Source: Zingiber officinale | Taxonomy: Eukaryota; Streptophyta; Magnoliopsida; Zingiberales; Zingiberaceae | Reading direction: 5' to 3' | Assembly: GCF_018446385.1 (NCBI RefSeq) | Contig: NC_056000.1 | Location: 31,016,011-31,080,010, forward strand | Length of the DNA: 64,000 nucleotides | In this document: in pieces, positions 21,625-33,800 of the stretch | Numbering within the stretch: position 1 is the stretch's first letter | How the letters are laid out: every line of letters begins with the position of its first letter | The notes under the pieces: model-generated | Database searches by the model: none | What the model saw: only the letters and a program-made list of their open reading frames with translations | Told to the model about the DNA's origin: nothing | Position numbers and translations under genes: made by a program

Positions 21625-22663
21625 TTAGTAATCTCTCCAAAGTATTTCCTGCGTAGAAACGCCGTCCAAATTGTTGTCGCCCTGAGCCACGCACGAGCCC
21701 AAGCTGGCGACGTCCGACATTGCAGCCGCTTGCATTGCTTCAGCTTGTGCCTGATGAGGTTGGACAATATTATGGATCGCCGGCAACGAAGCCTTCATCA
21801 TTTCTGGGACGATTCCAGCGCCCAACAGGCCTTGGATCCACTCACCGTTGTAATTTGGTAGCTGCAAAGGCTTCTGCGAGCCAATTGTTGAGCTGGCGCT
21901 CACGAAATCGTTTAAATTGGACGCATTGAGCGAGGTGAAATTGTTGCACGAGGAATAATAATCCAGTGACGCTTGTAGAGGGCTTGGTTGTGGCTTAATA
22001 ATCTTCCCGCTGCAACTCTTTTTGAAGACCCTGCACACCACCCATTCTTCCTGTACATGTAGCAACAACAACAACAATGATAGTAATAATAATAAATCTT
22101 TATGGATCAAGATTTCAAGTCTATGATCAACAAAACTGTTCTACTACCTTTGTAATTGCACTGTAGGGAAGCTTAGTGTGGATTAGTTTGTACTCGTGCA
22201 TCACCCAGTTGGTCTTCTCGCCCGTGGGGGCTCTGCCCTTGTAGAACACCAAGGTTTTCTTCATCCCGACCAAGACTCGACGATGAAAGATCTCTTTGTC
22301 CTTGCCGGTGGTCTTCCAATAACCCGATTCTGTGGCTCGATTGATACGAAGTCCCGTCGGATATTTTCGATCCTTTATGCTAAAGAAGTACCACTCTTTC
22401 TCCCCCATACTCGCCTTCCCTACAAAGTTCATTGGTATTGTAATTCAATGAACATACACTGAGACAAATTAGATAGCTTGGTTGACGAGAAGGCAGCGAT
22501 ATATACCCGGGAGATCCCAAGGATCGCACTTGTTGAGATCAACATCTGCAATAGCTTCGGTGACAAATCCAATCTCGGTGACCTTTCCAGTCAAATAGTA
22601 GGTGATGAGCTCCTCATCGGTGGGATGAAACCTAAACCCAGGAGGAAGCAGCTTCTCCTCCAT
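21625..22663 (-). CDS. NAC domain transcription factor (NAM/CUC-like, NAC100/NAC87 type)
   Basis: Three exons on the minus strand, 22,663-22,507, 22,419-22,148 and 22,050-21,625, with GT-AG introns of 87 and 97 bp, encode 284 residues. The NAC domain runs from about residue 6 ([19 protein letters not shown], subdomain A) through [20 protein letters not shown] (B-C) and [12 protein letters not shown] (DNA-contacting D region) to [11 protein letters not shown] at 144-154. Exon boundaries fall where NAC genes usually have them. The C-terminal 130 residues are a low-complexity activation-type tail with [12 protein letters not shown] at 243-254 and a terminal ILWRDY, like the aromatic ends of the ORE1/NAC100 clade. 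It should act in the nucleus as a DNA-binding regulator. I saw no miR164-complementary site in exon 3, unlike many close relatives, and the tail is shorter than usual. Confidence 0.9.
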
Positions 22664-22720
22664 TGGAATTATGTCTTTCTAAGCTAAGCCTGCTGGGAAA
22701 TCTAAATGTAGCCAATAGAC

Positions 22721-22730
22721 ATATATATAC
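22721..22730 (-). promoter_or_regulatory. Probable TATA box of the NAC gene
   Basis: An ATATATATAC tract lies about 60 bp upstream of the NAC start codon on the minus strand, at a fitting distance for a TATA box with a short 5' UTR. Confidence 0.4.
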
Positions 22731-22859
22731 AAATTCAAACGAGAGTACTGAAACTAGCTCCTACTTTCTTCTTGTGGAGTTTCTCCTTATCTCACCCAAC
22801 TCCTCGATCGGAAAAGAAATGCTATATATCATATCGACTAATTTGCAGATCTTCTAGAA

Positions 22860-24680
22860 TTAAGTCAAGCTCGATCACTTAATTAATTGATTTTCCTGAA
22901 CTTTGAGGAAAATTTTCCTACCTACTCCAACTGATGCAGATCACCACACTCTACAGCATCTTGAGATTCACAAAGTCTCTCCCTCACGGATCCAGCCAAG
23001 TCCATGGAACAAAATTAAATAATCTTGCCGGATGCAGTTTTGATCAACCAGTATTCGATCGCCTGCAAATTATTCAATGTGAGTATCGAGACTAGAGGGT
23101 TTGATTGTAGTTTACATGTCCATCTAACAAGGAGACGTATAACTTTAGTTTTGGGTTGGAATTTGGAAACAGTAGCTTGGACTTGTGCATACGCGCACTC
23201 CGTGGCCATGCAAGCGCACACAACATTCTCTCCTAATTCTCAGTTGCTAGGAGTTCTAAAGTCATCATTTAGTTTCACACGTTCATAATTTAAAATTTCT
23301 CTAGTGGTATTTGGAATTTTTTACTGGTTTGTTATATGATTGTTCTCTTGAAAGTTATGAGCAGCCGTGTTCACTATTCTGGTAAGACATTAATGAGTTG
23401 ATATCCAATTTTGAAGTCTATTGTTTCCTCCATTCATCGTGATGATTATCAATCTCTTGCCACTTGAAGATGTGCCTCATCTGGCTTATTTCTTGAGCTC
23501 CACATAAAGCTAGTGCTCCCCCCATGATCGCATTGATGGTGTTGTCCAAGTCGTATGGCATTCATGGTGTACTGCTTGCTGTATTTTAATGGAGCTGATG
23601 TATCAGTTCACTCTGTATAATTTTACTTTTTTTTTTAAAGAAAAAAAAAGCTGGTAAGGATGACGACCCTACTCTATGTCAACATGCTATGCCTATGTGA
23701 TCACCTCACACTGATCTCCCAGCTCGTCAGCTCCTTGATGCTCGGAATCTCGGCAAATAAACACCAATCACTACAACCTGATCACAGTTCAGCTCTTACC
23801 TCATAATTCATCAGTTCAGCTCTTCATCATAGCTAAGTTTAGTTATTTCTTCAAAACTCAACTTTTGCTAAGGGTTTGGTGTAAAGTACTTAGGATAATA
23901 AATAAGAGAATTAAAATTTGAATTCTAGTAGGAACATATATTCTAAAAGTCGGATTCTTAGTAGGTATAGGTTGTGCTCCGAATTTATTTGGTAGGTGAA
24001 TCAAAGGTAAAGTTGTCTATCTCTAAAATTAATCGGGTGAAGCTTAGACACCAGAATTATTAAAATAATAATAATAAAAATTGAAAGCTCAACTCTTCCT
24101 GGAGCTTTCAATTATCCCCATTACAAAACCGAACCATTAATATGGAGATAGTTATCCGTCAAATGTAGACAGGGGTTAATGATCTCCATACATGATTCAT
24201 GACCCCCACACCCTCCACTATAAACATTAATAATTGAGACATTATGCCAACTAAAAAGATAATAATAATAAATAATAATAATAATTACGTAACGGTTGAT
24301 ATTAAGAAAGGTGACTAAACTACTGACAATTAATAGTTTAATCTCTATTGTTTTCAAAAAAAAAAAAATATGTCCGAATTCTATAGATTTCTCTCTCTTT
24401 TTCTATAGATACATGTGTGAAAGTTGGACTATGCTACCTCAGCCTCCAGCTCCATTGGATTTCCACGCATCGTATGAAAATGCTGAAAATTAATGCTAAG
24501 ATGTGAATTTGCATTGAGAAAGTTTCAGATCAGAGTTATTTCTTACCTTCCTACCTTGTTCTTATTTCGAAGTTACTTCAATCCTGACTACTAGATAAAT
24601 GCCCTTTATTTAGACTGCCGGTTCCAATTGGTCAGTGAACTATTCGTAAGGAAATTTTATGGGAAAGAGCCGAATCGAGT
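22860..24680. other. Intergenic region upstream of the NAC gene
   Basis: No coding region is supported. It contains AT-rich DNA, a poly-A/poly-T patch near 23,630-23,650 and short ATA/ATT microsatellites at about 24,063-24,080 and 24,260-24,290. Confidence 0.5.
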
Positions 24681-24684
24681 TCCT

Positions 24685-24960
24685 ATGTTGTTTGTTAAGC
24701 TTGTGAATTTATACTATTAAGATAACCAAACTCATTATGTGACCTAACTAATGTTTATTGATTGTTTAAGTTATTGAATGTATGATCGCATGCGTCGAAT
24801 TTATTAATTTAATGGCACTATGTGAAAATGATGAATAGACTTAGTATATAATGTTTGTTAAGCAAGATCGCATGCGTAGAATTTATTAATTTTATGACAC
24901 TATGTGAAAATGATAAATTGACTTAGTATATCCAACGAAGTAATAAATATACAATTACTA
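24685..24960 (+). repeat. Fragment of a copia LTR (first half)
   Basis: This aligns by eye with the first half of the copia-2 3' LTR (35,085-35,240): shared phrases include TTGTTTGTTAAGC, AAGATAACCAAA and CCTAACTAATGTTTAT. It ends in a direct duplication of about 83 bp, units at 24,784 and 24,867, each starting GATCGCATGCGT. The second half of a related LTR is found at 28,895-29,228, so the two may be one LTR split by an insertion. Confidence 0.55.
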
Positions 24961-25513
24961 AAATATTGGAACATGATGTAGAAAGGTCAATTTATTACTT
25001 CAAAAATACTGAAATCTTCATCACAAAAATACCAAAGTCTTTGCTCAGTCCGAAACCAATTCAAAATTAGATCGATTTTGAAGTAAAAGACTTTATTACT
25101 TGATCGATTTTATAAAAATACCAAAATAATTGAACATAACATTGAACAACAAAGTAAGTTATTTATAAGACTTCACAATTTTTGTTTTGATGTGAAGTAA
25201 ATATTTTTTTTAACTACGTCATTATTTAAATTTATATTTTGTATTGTATTATTTTACTATTTATTTATAATGTAAAAAAATAATTATATTTTACTACAAT
25301 ACAATTTTAATTAAAAAAATATTAATAAAATGAAACAAATATACCACAAATATCTATAAATACAACTCAAAATTCTATTCACAAAAGACATATTTCATCA
25401 ATTTCACTCAAAATTGTATTTACAAAACTTTAAATATAATCCAAAAAACTATATCACAATGTATCCTTAAGCACTTACATAGGAGTTGACAAATTCACTC
25501 AATTTACTTCTCA

Positions 25514-25629
25514 CTTCATCACACTGAGATTGATTACAATACTAATTATTGATTGATACTGCAAATTTAATCTTACTTCATCAACTGAGATTGATTGCAA
25601 TACTAGTTATTGATTGATACTGCAAATTT
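25514..25629. repeat. 62-bp tandem duplication
   Basis: Two head-to-tail copies begin CTTCATCA (25,514 and 25,576) and share ACTGAGATTGATT...ATTGATTGATACTGCAA with few differences. Confidence 0.75.
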
Positions 25630-27189
25630 AAACATTAACAAAAGTTTGAGACTCAATATAAAATGACTCAATATTTTATTAAAAAAATCATTAAAAAAAA
25701 CTAACCTTCTTCTCTAACTATGGATCTTCATCCCAAACTATCTCTTATCTCTTTTATGTATTGCATCACACAATATTCACATTAATAGATTACCTAATGA
25801 AATTGAAGGTAATGCAATTAGTCACAATCTAAATAATAAAAATTATCAATTGATGCTTAAATACAAAGCCACAAAATTTACAAATAACTAACAAGTGCAA
25901 TAAACATTTGGATGGATGCCAACAACAGAAATCATAAGCAAGCAGTTAGAAGAAGGTAAGCTCTGTTTTTAATTAGAAGTCGATGGAATTGTTTGCCTGC
26001 AAATAAACATAGTGACAACTTAAAATATCCAAATCTAAATCTGACAAGAATGATAAGTTGACGAACATCCTATAATTGTTATTGTTTGCCTGCATGACCA
26101 ATTTTTAATTAGAAGTCGATGGAATTGTTATTGTTTGCCTTCAGATGAACATCCTAAATACCTTACCTAGCAAGTCTAGAAAATATGGATACAAGTTGCT
26201 ATAATTACGAAATCATAAAATATATTTTCATGTCAGATCATTGTTTAAGCCAGAAGAACTAAAACCGATTGAATACAAGTCAAAGATAAAAACAAATCTA
26301 TACTCGAAGAAACAGACTAGTTTGAGAACATTGTCGTGTAACCTTTCATTTGAGCCCAACATTTATACTCATTTAGCGGCAATAGATAAAAATAAAACCC
26401 CTTAACCTAGCATGAGGAATGTGCTCTTTTAAATTGCAAGAAACATATTTACCCAAAATAATTATTCACTCAGTAAAATTCAGATGTGTTACTTTATCGC
26501 ATTTCTAAAACCTACATAACAAGAACAAAATTCTCAAGTTGATACTAGAAACTCACAACAAATAACAAGATAATTGATTCCAACATGCCACAGAATCAGT
26601 TAGAAGAGAACAAGACAGTAGAAAACACAACTTGTGAAGCGTCAATCAAGATAAAAGTAGTGTCAGTTCATGACAAGTCAACCAGCACAGCACACATATA
26701 AGATTATAAATGGGTCCTAACAATTGGTCATGCACACATATGCCTAGATTTTAGAATTTTTTTGGAAGGAAAAGCAATGACACAATAAATTAGCTACATA
26801 AAAACTTTTTGTATGCCAATGTAATACCATATTACCAATAGCTTTGCTAGGAAAAAAAATTGAAAGAAACTTAATCATGAATAAAGATAAATAAATCAAA
26901 GTCAATACAACAGTAAAATTGAACCACGCCTGCTAAAGAAAAAAAAAATAAAACACATCATTGTCAACCATGGTTATAAACTACACATGGTTGAAAAGGA
27001 AACTAGACCAACTAAAAAGTGGATTCTAATTCTAATTGAGTCTGTATAAGATATTATAACGTAAAGTTTCTTATATTTGGAAGAAGAATTACCTGAGGAT
27101 ATGTAATTCATGTTCTGTGCAAGAGAATTTTGTTGATGAACCTAGTTACACTGTATCCAAAAAGAATGATGACAATTAAAAATTGATCC

Positions 27190-27331
27190 TGTTAACAAGC
27201 AGAGTAGAAGACTCGTTGAACATGGTACATGGTAGTGGTAGTTGCGGTCTGGGTCACTCAATGTGAGGTGCTCCTCGCTTATCTTCTCAATGACGGAATG
27301 GATGGAGCGGTGGTCCAGGAGCTGACCGCTG
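27190..27331 (-). other. Possible exon, unrecognised
   Basis: On the minus strand a pyrimidine-rich tract ending TTTTGACACCAG, which looks like a splice acceptor, is followed by GC-richer sequence that stays open (GQLLDHRSIHSVIEKISEE... then HLTLSDPDRNYHYHVP). I do not recognise the protein. It lies about 0.95 kb downstream of the NF-YB-like fragment on the same strand and could be another captured exon or chance. Confidence 0.2.
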
Positions 27332-28276
27332 GTGTCAAAATGAAGAAAAAGAAGTGCATAAACTTGGGTTACAAAATGAAGAAAAAAATATTGTAGATAA
27401 TAAGAGATTAAGGCAAAATAAAGTAATAGGATCAACAACAATAAAGGCAAAAAATAATGAGAAAAAAACATCCATAGAAATCTAGCCCTATTAAGACTGT
27501 GTGGTGCAACAAAGACTTTTAAAACTAGTTTCAAACAGTAGCCAATTAACTCATTGAAGAGTGTCAAGTCACCCCACTAGACAACAATCAGGAGTGGCGT
27601 GACAACAATCAGGGTCCAAGCGATTGGTACTAAAATAATATCAAAACTAATATTTATGTAACAAAGTGTATAAATCAATGAAAACAAGTATACAATCACA
27701 AGTAAACAAATGATAATTGATAAGGAAACACATACAAACAACAAAACACGTCATATTTCATAGTGATGACAAAACACAACAAACATATGAATACATAACA
27801 CATATTGGCACATGCAAGAAAAATTACGTAGTAATAACATTCTTATCCTAAAATTTCAAAATTTCTGCTTTCTTTTCTTTTATATGCTGGTTTCTAGAAT
27901 GATTTTAGATGATATAAGTGTTTGTTAGCTCCATGTATCCAGTAAATTAGACAGTCCATCTTCATACCACTTTGTTCTTTTATGTACTCTTACGTGAACA
28001 AAAATGTGCATTATAAAGAAACAGAAACTCATTAGCTAAATTTTCATCCAGCAAACAGACGAAGTTACTATTCCATAACAATGTGTCTTAATTTGTGAAG
28101 AAAATAGATAATAATCATGGGGAAAAAAATACTGAAGGTGAGCAATGGGGAAATACACCTCGTTGTAGCCATAAAGATCCAAGGTACACTTTTTGCAAGG
28201 CGGTGAGAGTGCACAAAAGAATGCATGAAAACGGCAACAAATCGAGGAGGAACAGAAATATAAGGAAAGAATTCAA

Positions 28277-28525
28277 TCAAGCAGTTGCAAGGTTAGGACT
28301 TTGCTCACTGCCTTGGAAATCTTCGAGGAAACCCATCTGGGAGAACGATCGGGAAGCTGGAGCTCTCATCTCGCCGGAATCGCCACTCTTCCGATTTTCG
28401 AACGGAACAACGATTCTGGCGATGGGGTGGAAGAGATCCTGCTCCCGCACGCTGTCACCGCTTTCGTGGCTTCCGGCTCCATCTACTGTGCCGAACGAAG
28501 AAGCCTCCGCCACCGCCACCGCCAC
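28277..28525 (-). pseudogene. NF-YB first-exon fragment
   Basis: On the minus strand the frame from about 28,525 reads an Ala-rich start, then GSHESGDSVREQDLFHPIAR. This matches the N-terminus of plant NF-YB (CCAAT-binding subunit B), whose usual phrase is VREQDRFLPIANI. Family resemblance stops after PIARI, where a GT follows that could be an old splice donor. No in-frame ATG precedes it (the frame opens with GTG codons in a GCG/GTG run), and I found no later NF-YB exons such as the ISRIMKKALP or KTINGDDLLWAM segments nearby. The 5' side (about 28,560-28,620) looks like a plant 5' UTR (CTAGGGTTCGCC). It is best read as a gene fragment, perhaps moved here with the surrounding insert. Confidence 0.6.
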
Positions 28526-29257
28526 CGCCCCGCTGCAGGAACCCTGGAAACATTGCGAAGATCACTAAAGGCGAACCCTAGATCGCGAGGGAAGAATGAT
28601 GGAGAGAGTGGAAACTTTTATCCGGTTTAACTTATTAAAAAATATTATAAAGGGTTGAAACTTATTATTTCAATATTTAAAAATTATATATTTTGTTTTA
28701 TAATTTATTACGTTATCGAATAAATATTATAAAATAAAACATCATTTAAAATTAGAAGTAAAATCTATAATTTTTAACATATGAGGTCTAAGATCCTATT
28801 CCCTTAGGAGGTTGATTATTATATATTACTTAGTAATTAATAATCATCAAAACAATCATTCAAAGTATATTAATAAAATTCTAATAATGTGAGCTAATGA
28901 TTGATTGAGTATTATATATAGGACATGGGCTCGATAGGGTTAGGTATTTTGTCAGATTTCTCGCTTCTCATTAGAGAGAGTTTACAGTGTCATCATCCTA
29001 ACTCCTACGGAAGACCATCTCCAGTTCTGCTTTCTCTCTCGTAAGATTTCCATATTTATACATATTTATAGACGACGCATAGAGACAATAGCTACTCCGC
29101 TACATTCAAGTTTATTTTCTCAATTTTAATTATTTAATTTTTATTATGTCATATCTTTGATATTATCGGATCTTGCATGCTTTCTTGTTCATAGAATTCA
29201 TACAGTTAGGAAAATAGTAAACTTATCATATGATATCAAAGCCAAGGTTGTTTCATT

Positions 29258-29775
29258 GATTTTACAACATTAAAGTTTAGAGTTTTCATCAAGGTTTTGT
29301 TTTTCTGCTAGCTTTTGCCCCACTCGCGTAAAACAATCCTTGTTCATCAAAAATTTATACAAGAAACTTATGGGATATACGTCTTTATCAAGTTTTTCAC
29401 TTTTTCGCGATAGGAGTGGAGAACCGTGGTAATTGCCTCTGGTCTTTAGACAACCATCATGTTTGATCCAGAATAAGTCAAACCATGTTCAAATTGATTG
29501 TTGTTCTCCAGCAGTCGATTTTACAACATTAAGGTTTGAGTTTTCGTCAAGGTTTTGTTTTTCTGCTAGCTTTTGGCCCACTCGCGTAAAACAATCCTTG
29601 TTCATCAAAAATTTACACAAGAACCTTATGGGATAGACATCTTTATCAAGTTTTTCACCTTTTTCACGATAGGAGTGGAGAACCGTGGTAATTGCCTCTG
29701 GTCTTTTGACAACAATCATCGTGGTTGATCCGGAATAAGTCAAACCATGTTCAAATTGATTGTTGTTCTCCAACA
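29258..29775 (+). repeat. 259-bp tandem duplication inside copia 2
   Basis: Two head-to-tail copies begin GATTTTACAACATTAA (29,258 and 29,517), are about 95% alike, and run through TGTTGTTCTCCA. They lie directly after the PBS. Confidence 0.85.
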
Positions 29776-30424
29776 GTCAATGGGCACCCCTAAAATTGTG
29801 AAAAGAAGGTCTACAATCAATTGTCAACTGAAACTTTCAATTCTCGAGTGCCCCGTGATGAATCTCAAGCACTCTCTGCAACCCACTCGGGTTCGACTGA
29901 TACCTTTTGAGCACCTTGAGAAGTCCTCGACAAATCTTGAGCACTCGGTGCTCAATGGACTGCAATCCACTCGGGTTTAGCCATATAGTCTGATTCAGAT
30001 CTCAGACTATTCCGCTCAGGCTCGGGTGACCCAAACTAATTTGGCACTTAGGAGCACTATCAGTCGGATAGAGTGGCGCTAAGCTTCCCATTTAAACTCA
30101 AGAAAGCATTTGAGTCACTCGACTTTCCATTCGAGAAGCGCACAAAATCACTTGGGAAGTGATCAATTTCCCACTCAAACTTGGGAACCACTACATCCCA
30201 TTCAGGAAGCACTCAATGCTCGACTCTCGACTATCATTTGGACTCATGTCATTTGGACTCAGCAATCACACTCTGGCTAGGACAGCACAACCCACTTAAC
30301 TCTCGAACTGTCACTTGAGCACTCAGTCATTCAAAAGAGTCACCGCTCAAACCTTACAGCTCTCTACTTCGTATTCGGATTGCCATGAAATTCACGGTGC
30401 TCAGTTATCCACTCAGGAAGTGCA

Positions 30425-30615
30425 CAGTGTTGGACAACACTACAATGTCGCGTGTCATTCTGCCTTGACTGAATATGATAGTGTTGGATAATATGACAAT
30501 GTTGTGTCTGCCCTGGCTGAACATGACAGTGCTGGATAACACAAGAATGTCATGTGACATTCTACCTTAGCCGAACATGGCCATGTTGGATAACACGGTA
30601 AGGCCATGTAGGGTC
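30425..30615 (+). repeat. Short tandem repeat, about 58 bp x 3
   Basis: Three to four imperfect units carry GTGTTGGATAA, a variant of ACAATGT and CATTCTGCCTTG followed by TGAA(C/T)ATG. The units are diverged in both length and sequence. Confidence 0.6.
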
Positions 30616-30817
30616 AATTTCTTGATTATTTTTATTTGATTAAGGTTTCCTAGAGCTTTGTTTAAGTCTATCTATACACATGTTACTAAATTGAATTATT
30701 GTGTCAGTCCAAAGGAAGACATCTTAAGTAGGTTTAGTATATTTTATGTCAATAGATGTATATCATGCTAAAAATAATTGGTTCAAATAAAAATTACCTA
30801 TAGACCATAGACCATAT

Positions 30818-30834
30818 ATATATATATATATAAG
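30818..30834. repeat. (AT)n microsatellite
   Basis: A run of about nine AT dinucleotides. Confidence 0.8.
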
Positions 30835-33800
30835 AGTAGTTCAAAATTAAGGAATAATTTTTTTTTTCAAATCATGCGTATAATCTGTCGATCCAAAAGA
30901 AGACATATTACGTGACTGATTAAAATTATTGTGAGCTATGTACTCACATAGCTCATATAAAATATCAATTATGCACATAATGTGTTAGTCCAAAGGAACA
31001 CACATTATGTGGTTGACTAAGGTTTGACCTATAATAGAGAGTGGTGTTAATAAGTTGCATTTTACTCCAAAGATTAAAATGTATTGTTGTATTTGACATC
31101 TCATCAAAAACTCATTCATATGCACATTTTATTGCATAATCATTTCAACTATCTATCTATGTTCTTGGTTTAATCATGAGCTTACTATATATTTTTTTCT
31201 CTCTTGTAATCTAGTGCAATCAGTAACGACAAATATTAATTACATCCTAGTGTTTTTATACACTAAACTTATTACATGTAAAAGGACCAATGATATATAT
31301 AAGGCAGTAAAATTGTAGTGTCCAAAAGTAAACTTCTTAACCTTGTTAGTTCGGAAGTCAAACTAACCATTGTACATATTAACACTTGATTGTTAGATAC
31401 CGATGCTACTATTCATATAAGTGTTATTATGCAGGGTTGTCTTAGAAACCGACTTCTGTTTGATGGTGAAAGATATATTTATACGGGGAATGACAAGAAG
31501 ACAAAAGTATAGTAGATAAATATATTTAGGCTTTATTTAGGAACTAATATTTTTCTGAAATTCGAAAATATATTTATTGTATCGTCTTTTAAATAAAATT
31601 TAATTTCTATTTCTTATTTAGACAAATCAAATTATTCTTGTTCATTTTGGAAATGAAAGTTTTAGTATTTCTGTAAATTCTATGTTAGTTGATAATGATT
31701 CCTTGGTTGACAAGCTATATAAATTAAAGACTTTAACTTTTATTCTTGACAATGAAATAATACATATCATAGGTACGAAACACAATTTGACTGACAAGAA
31801 TTTTTCCATGTTGTGACATAAGTGTTTATGGCATATATCCAAACAACGCCTATAAAGGCTAATGTCATGTGAGATTTTCGATTCTCTTGACATGTATTTA
31901 GACTTTGATGTTTGCATAGAGTGTGTTAAGAGGAAAATGATTAACAAAAAAAATAAAATGACAAGCCAATGTAGTTATGTTTTAGAGTTAATACACATGA
32001 ATATTTAAAGACTATTCCCTAAGGCATCTTGGAACATACAAACATATTTTATTAGTTTCATAGATGACTATTCATTATTTGACTATTTTTAATTTAATTA
32101 TAAGAAGTTGCAATCCTTAGACATGTTCAAAATTTTCAAAGTTGAAATTGAAAATTAACTAGGTAATAAAATTAAGGTCGTTATATCTGATTGTGGTGGT
32201 GAATACTAAAGTTGATACGATGGATCAGATGAACATCTTGAATCTTTTGTAAATAACCTTACAAAGTGTGGGATCGTACCTCAGTATATCATGTCTAATA
32301 TCCCTAGTCATAATGGTGTAGTTGAATAATGTAATCGTACTCTAAATACATCATGAGAAGTATGATAGTTTTTTCTTCTCTATTAAAGTTTTTGTAAATT
32401 AAGGCATTCAAGACTACAGTTTACGTACTTAATAGAATACTCAGTAAGGCAACAACTGAAACCCTATAGTGGACGAATAATATGCCTAGCATTAGACATT
32501 TACACGTCTGAATTGTCCAACTGAGGTTAATTTTATAAGTCTAATGAAAAGAAACTGGATTCAAATATTGTTAGCTGTAATTTTATAAGTTACTCTAAAA
32601 GGTCCAGAAGATATAAATTTTATGACCCCTCCAATATATATTATTTCAAAATATGAAATATTAAATTTATTGAGGACAATGAGAGCAATAAGGTTAGTAA
32701 CATTCCTTTTAAGGAAAGCATTAGTGATTCTCCTATAGTCACTACTAATGCAATTAATAGTGGTATAGTTGTCATACCATACATATGGAAATTGCATATC
32801 TAGTGGGAGTATTAAACCAAGATATTCTCTTGAAATCTCTAATGTAATTAAAGGAACCTTTCTCTGAGATTGGGGTATTGTCTCATATGGATGAACAATT
32901 ACCCCAAGCACTTCAACCATAAGTGCATTTAAGGCAGTCCACTAGGGATAGGAGACCCACAATTTCTCATGATTATGTATATCTCTAAGAGCATGAGTTT
33001 GACAAAGAGTTGGAAAGTGATATCTTTCCAATAGGCCAAACAATGCTTTAATACCGAAATATGGATTAAGATCATACAAGAAGAGTTGAAGTCTATGGAA
33101 GACAATGATATTTGGAAGCTTATCAAATTCCCTGAAGGTACGAAACTCGTTGGTTGTAAATGGATATTAAAAACTAAACGGGATTCAAGAGGCATGTCAA
33201 GAAGTATAAGGCTCACTCAAAATGAGGACATTGATTATAAGGAGACTTTCTCATCTATGTCGACAAAAGACTTCCGTAGGGCAATCATAACACTTGTAGC
33301 TCATTTTAATTTAGAGTTAAGTCAAATGAACATTAAAATAGCATTCCTCAATTAAGGAGACTATATACATGGTGCATGCAATCAGAGAACTTTGAGTCTG
33401 GTGATTTAATGCACCTAGTATGTATATTAAAGAATTTCATTTATAATTTAAAATAGGTGTCTCGTCAATAGTACTGTAAATTTAATCAAGTTGTTACTTC
33501 ATTTGATTTTAAGGAGAACTCTATTGATCAATTGATATATGTCAAGTTCAGTGGAAACAAATTTATATATTTATTTTGTATATGAATGATATATTATTGG
33601 CAAACAATAATAAAGGTTTGTTGTAAAAAATCAAGTCATTTCTATCAGATAATTTTGATATATAGTGATCATTCAAAAGGTATTTTTGGGCATTCACAAA
33701 ATATCTATATTTACAAAATTATGCACCTGGTGACATACTTGTATCTAAAGGTGACAGATTCAATTTGTAGCAGTGCCCACAACTTAAAATAGAGAAATGC

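Larger units (their letters stand above)
24961..28276. other. AT-rich DNA between two LTR halves
   Basis: Mostly unrecognised AT-rich sequence. It holds a 62-bp tandem duplication (25,514-25,629), a short duplicated phrase around TTTTTAATTAGAAGTCGATGG (about 25,969 and 26,100), and a GC-richer patch at about 27,190-27,335. Confidence 0.45.

Noticed and set aside
28095-28568. 157-codon plus-strand frame
   Set aside because: It is antisense to the NF-YB-like fragment and has no recognisable features.
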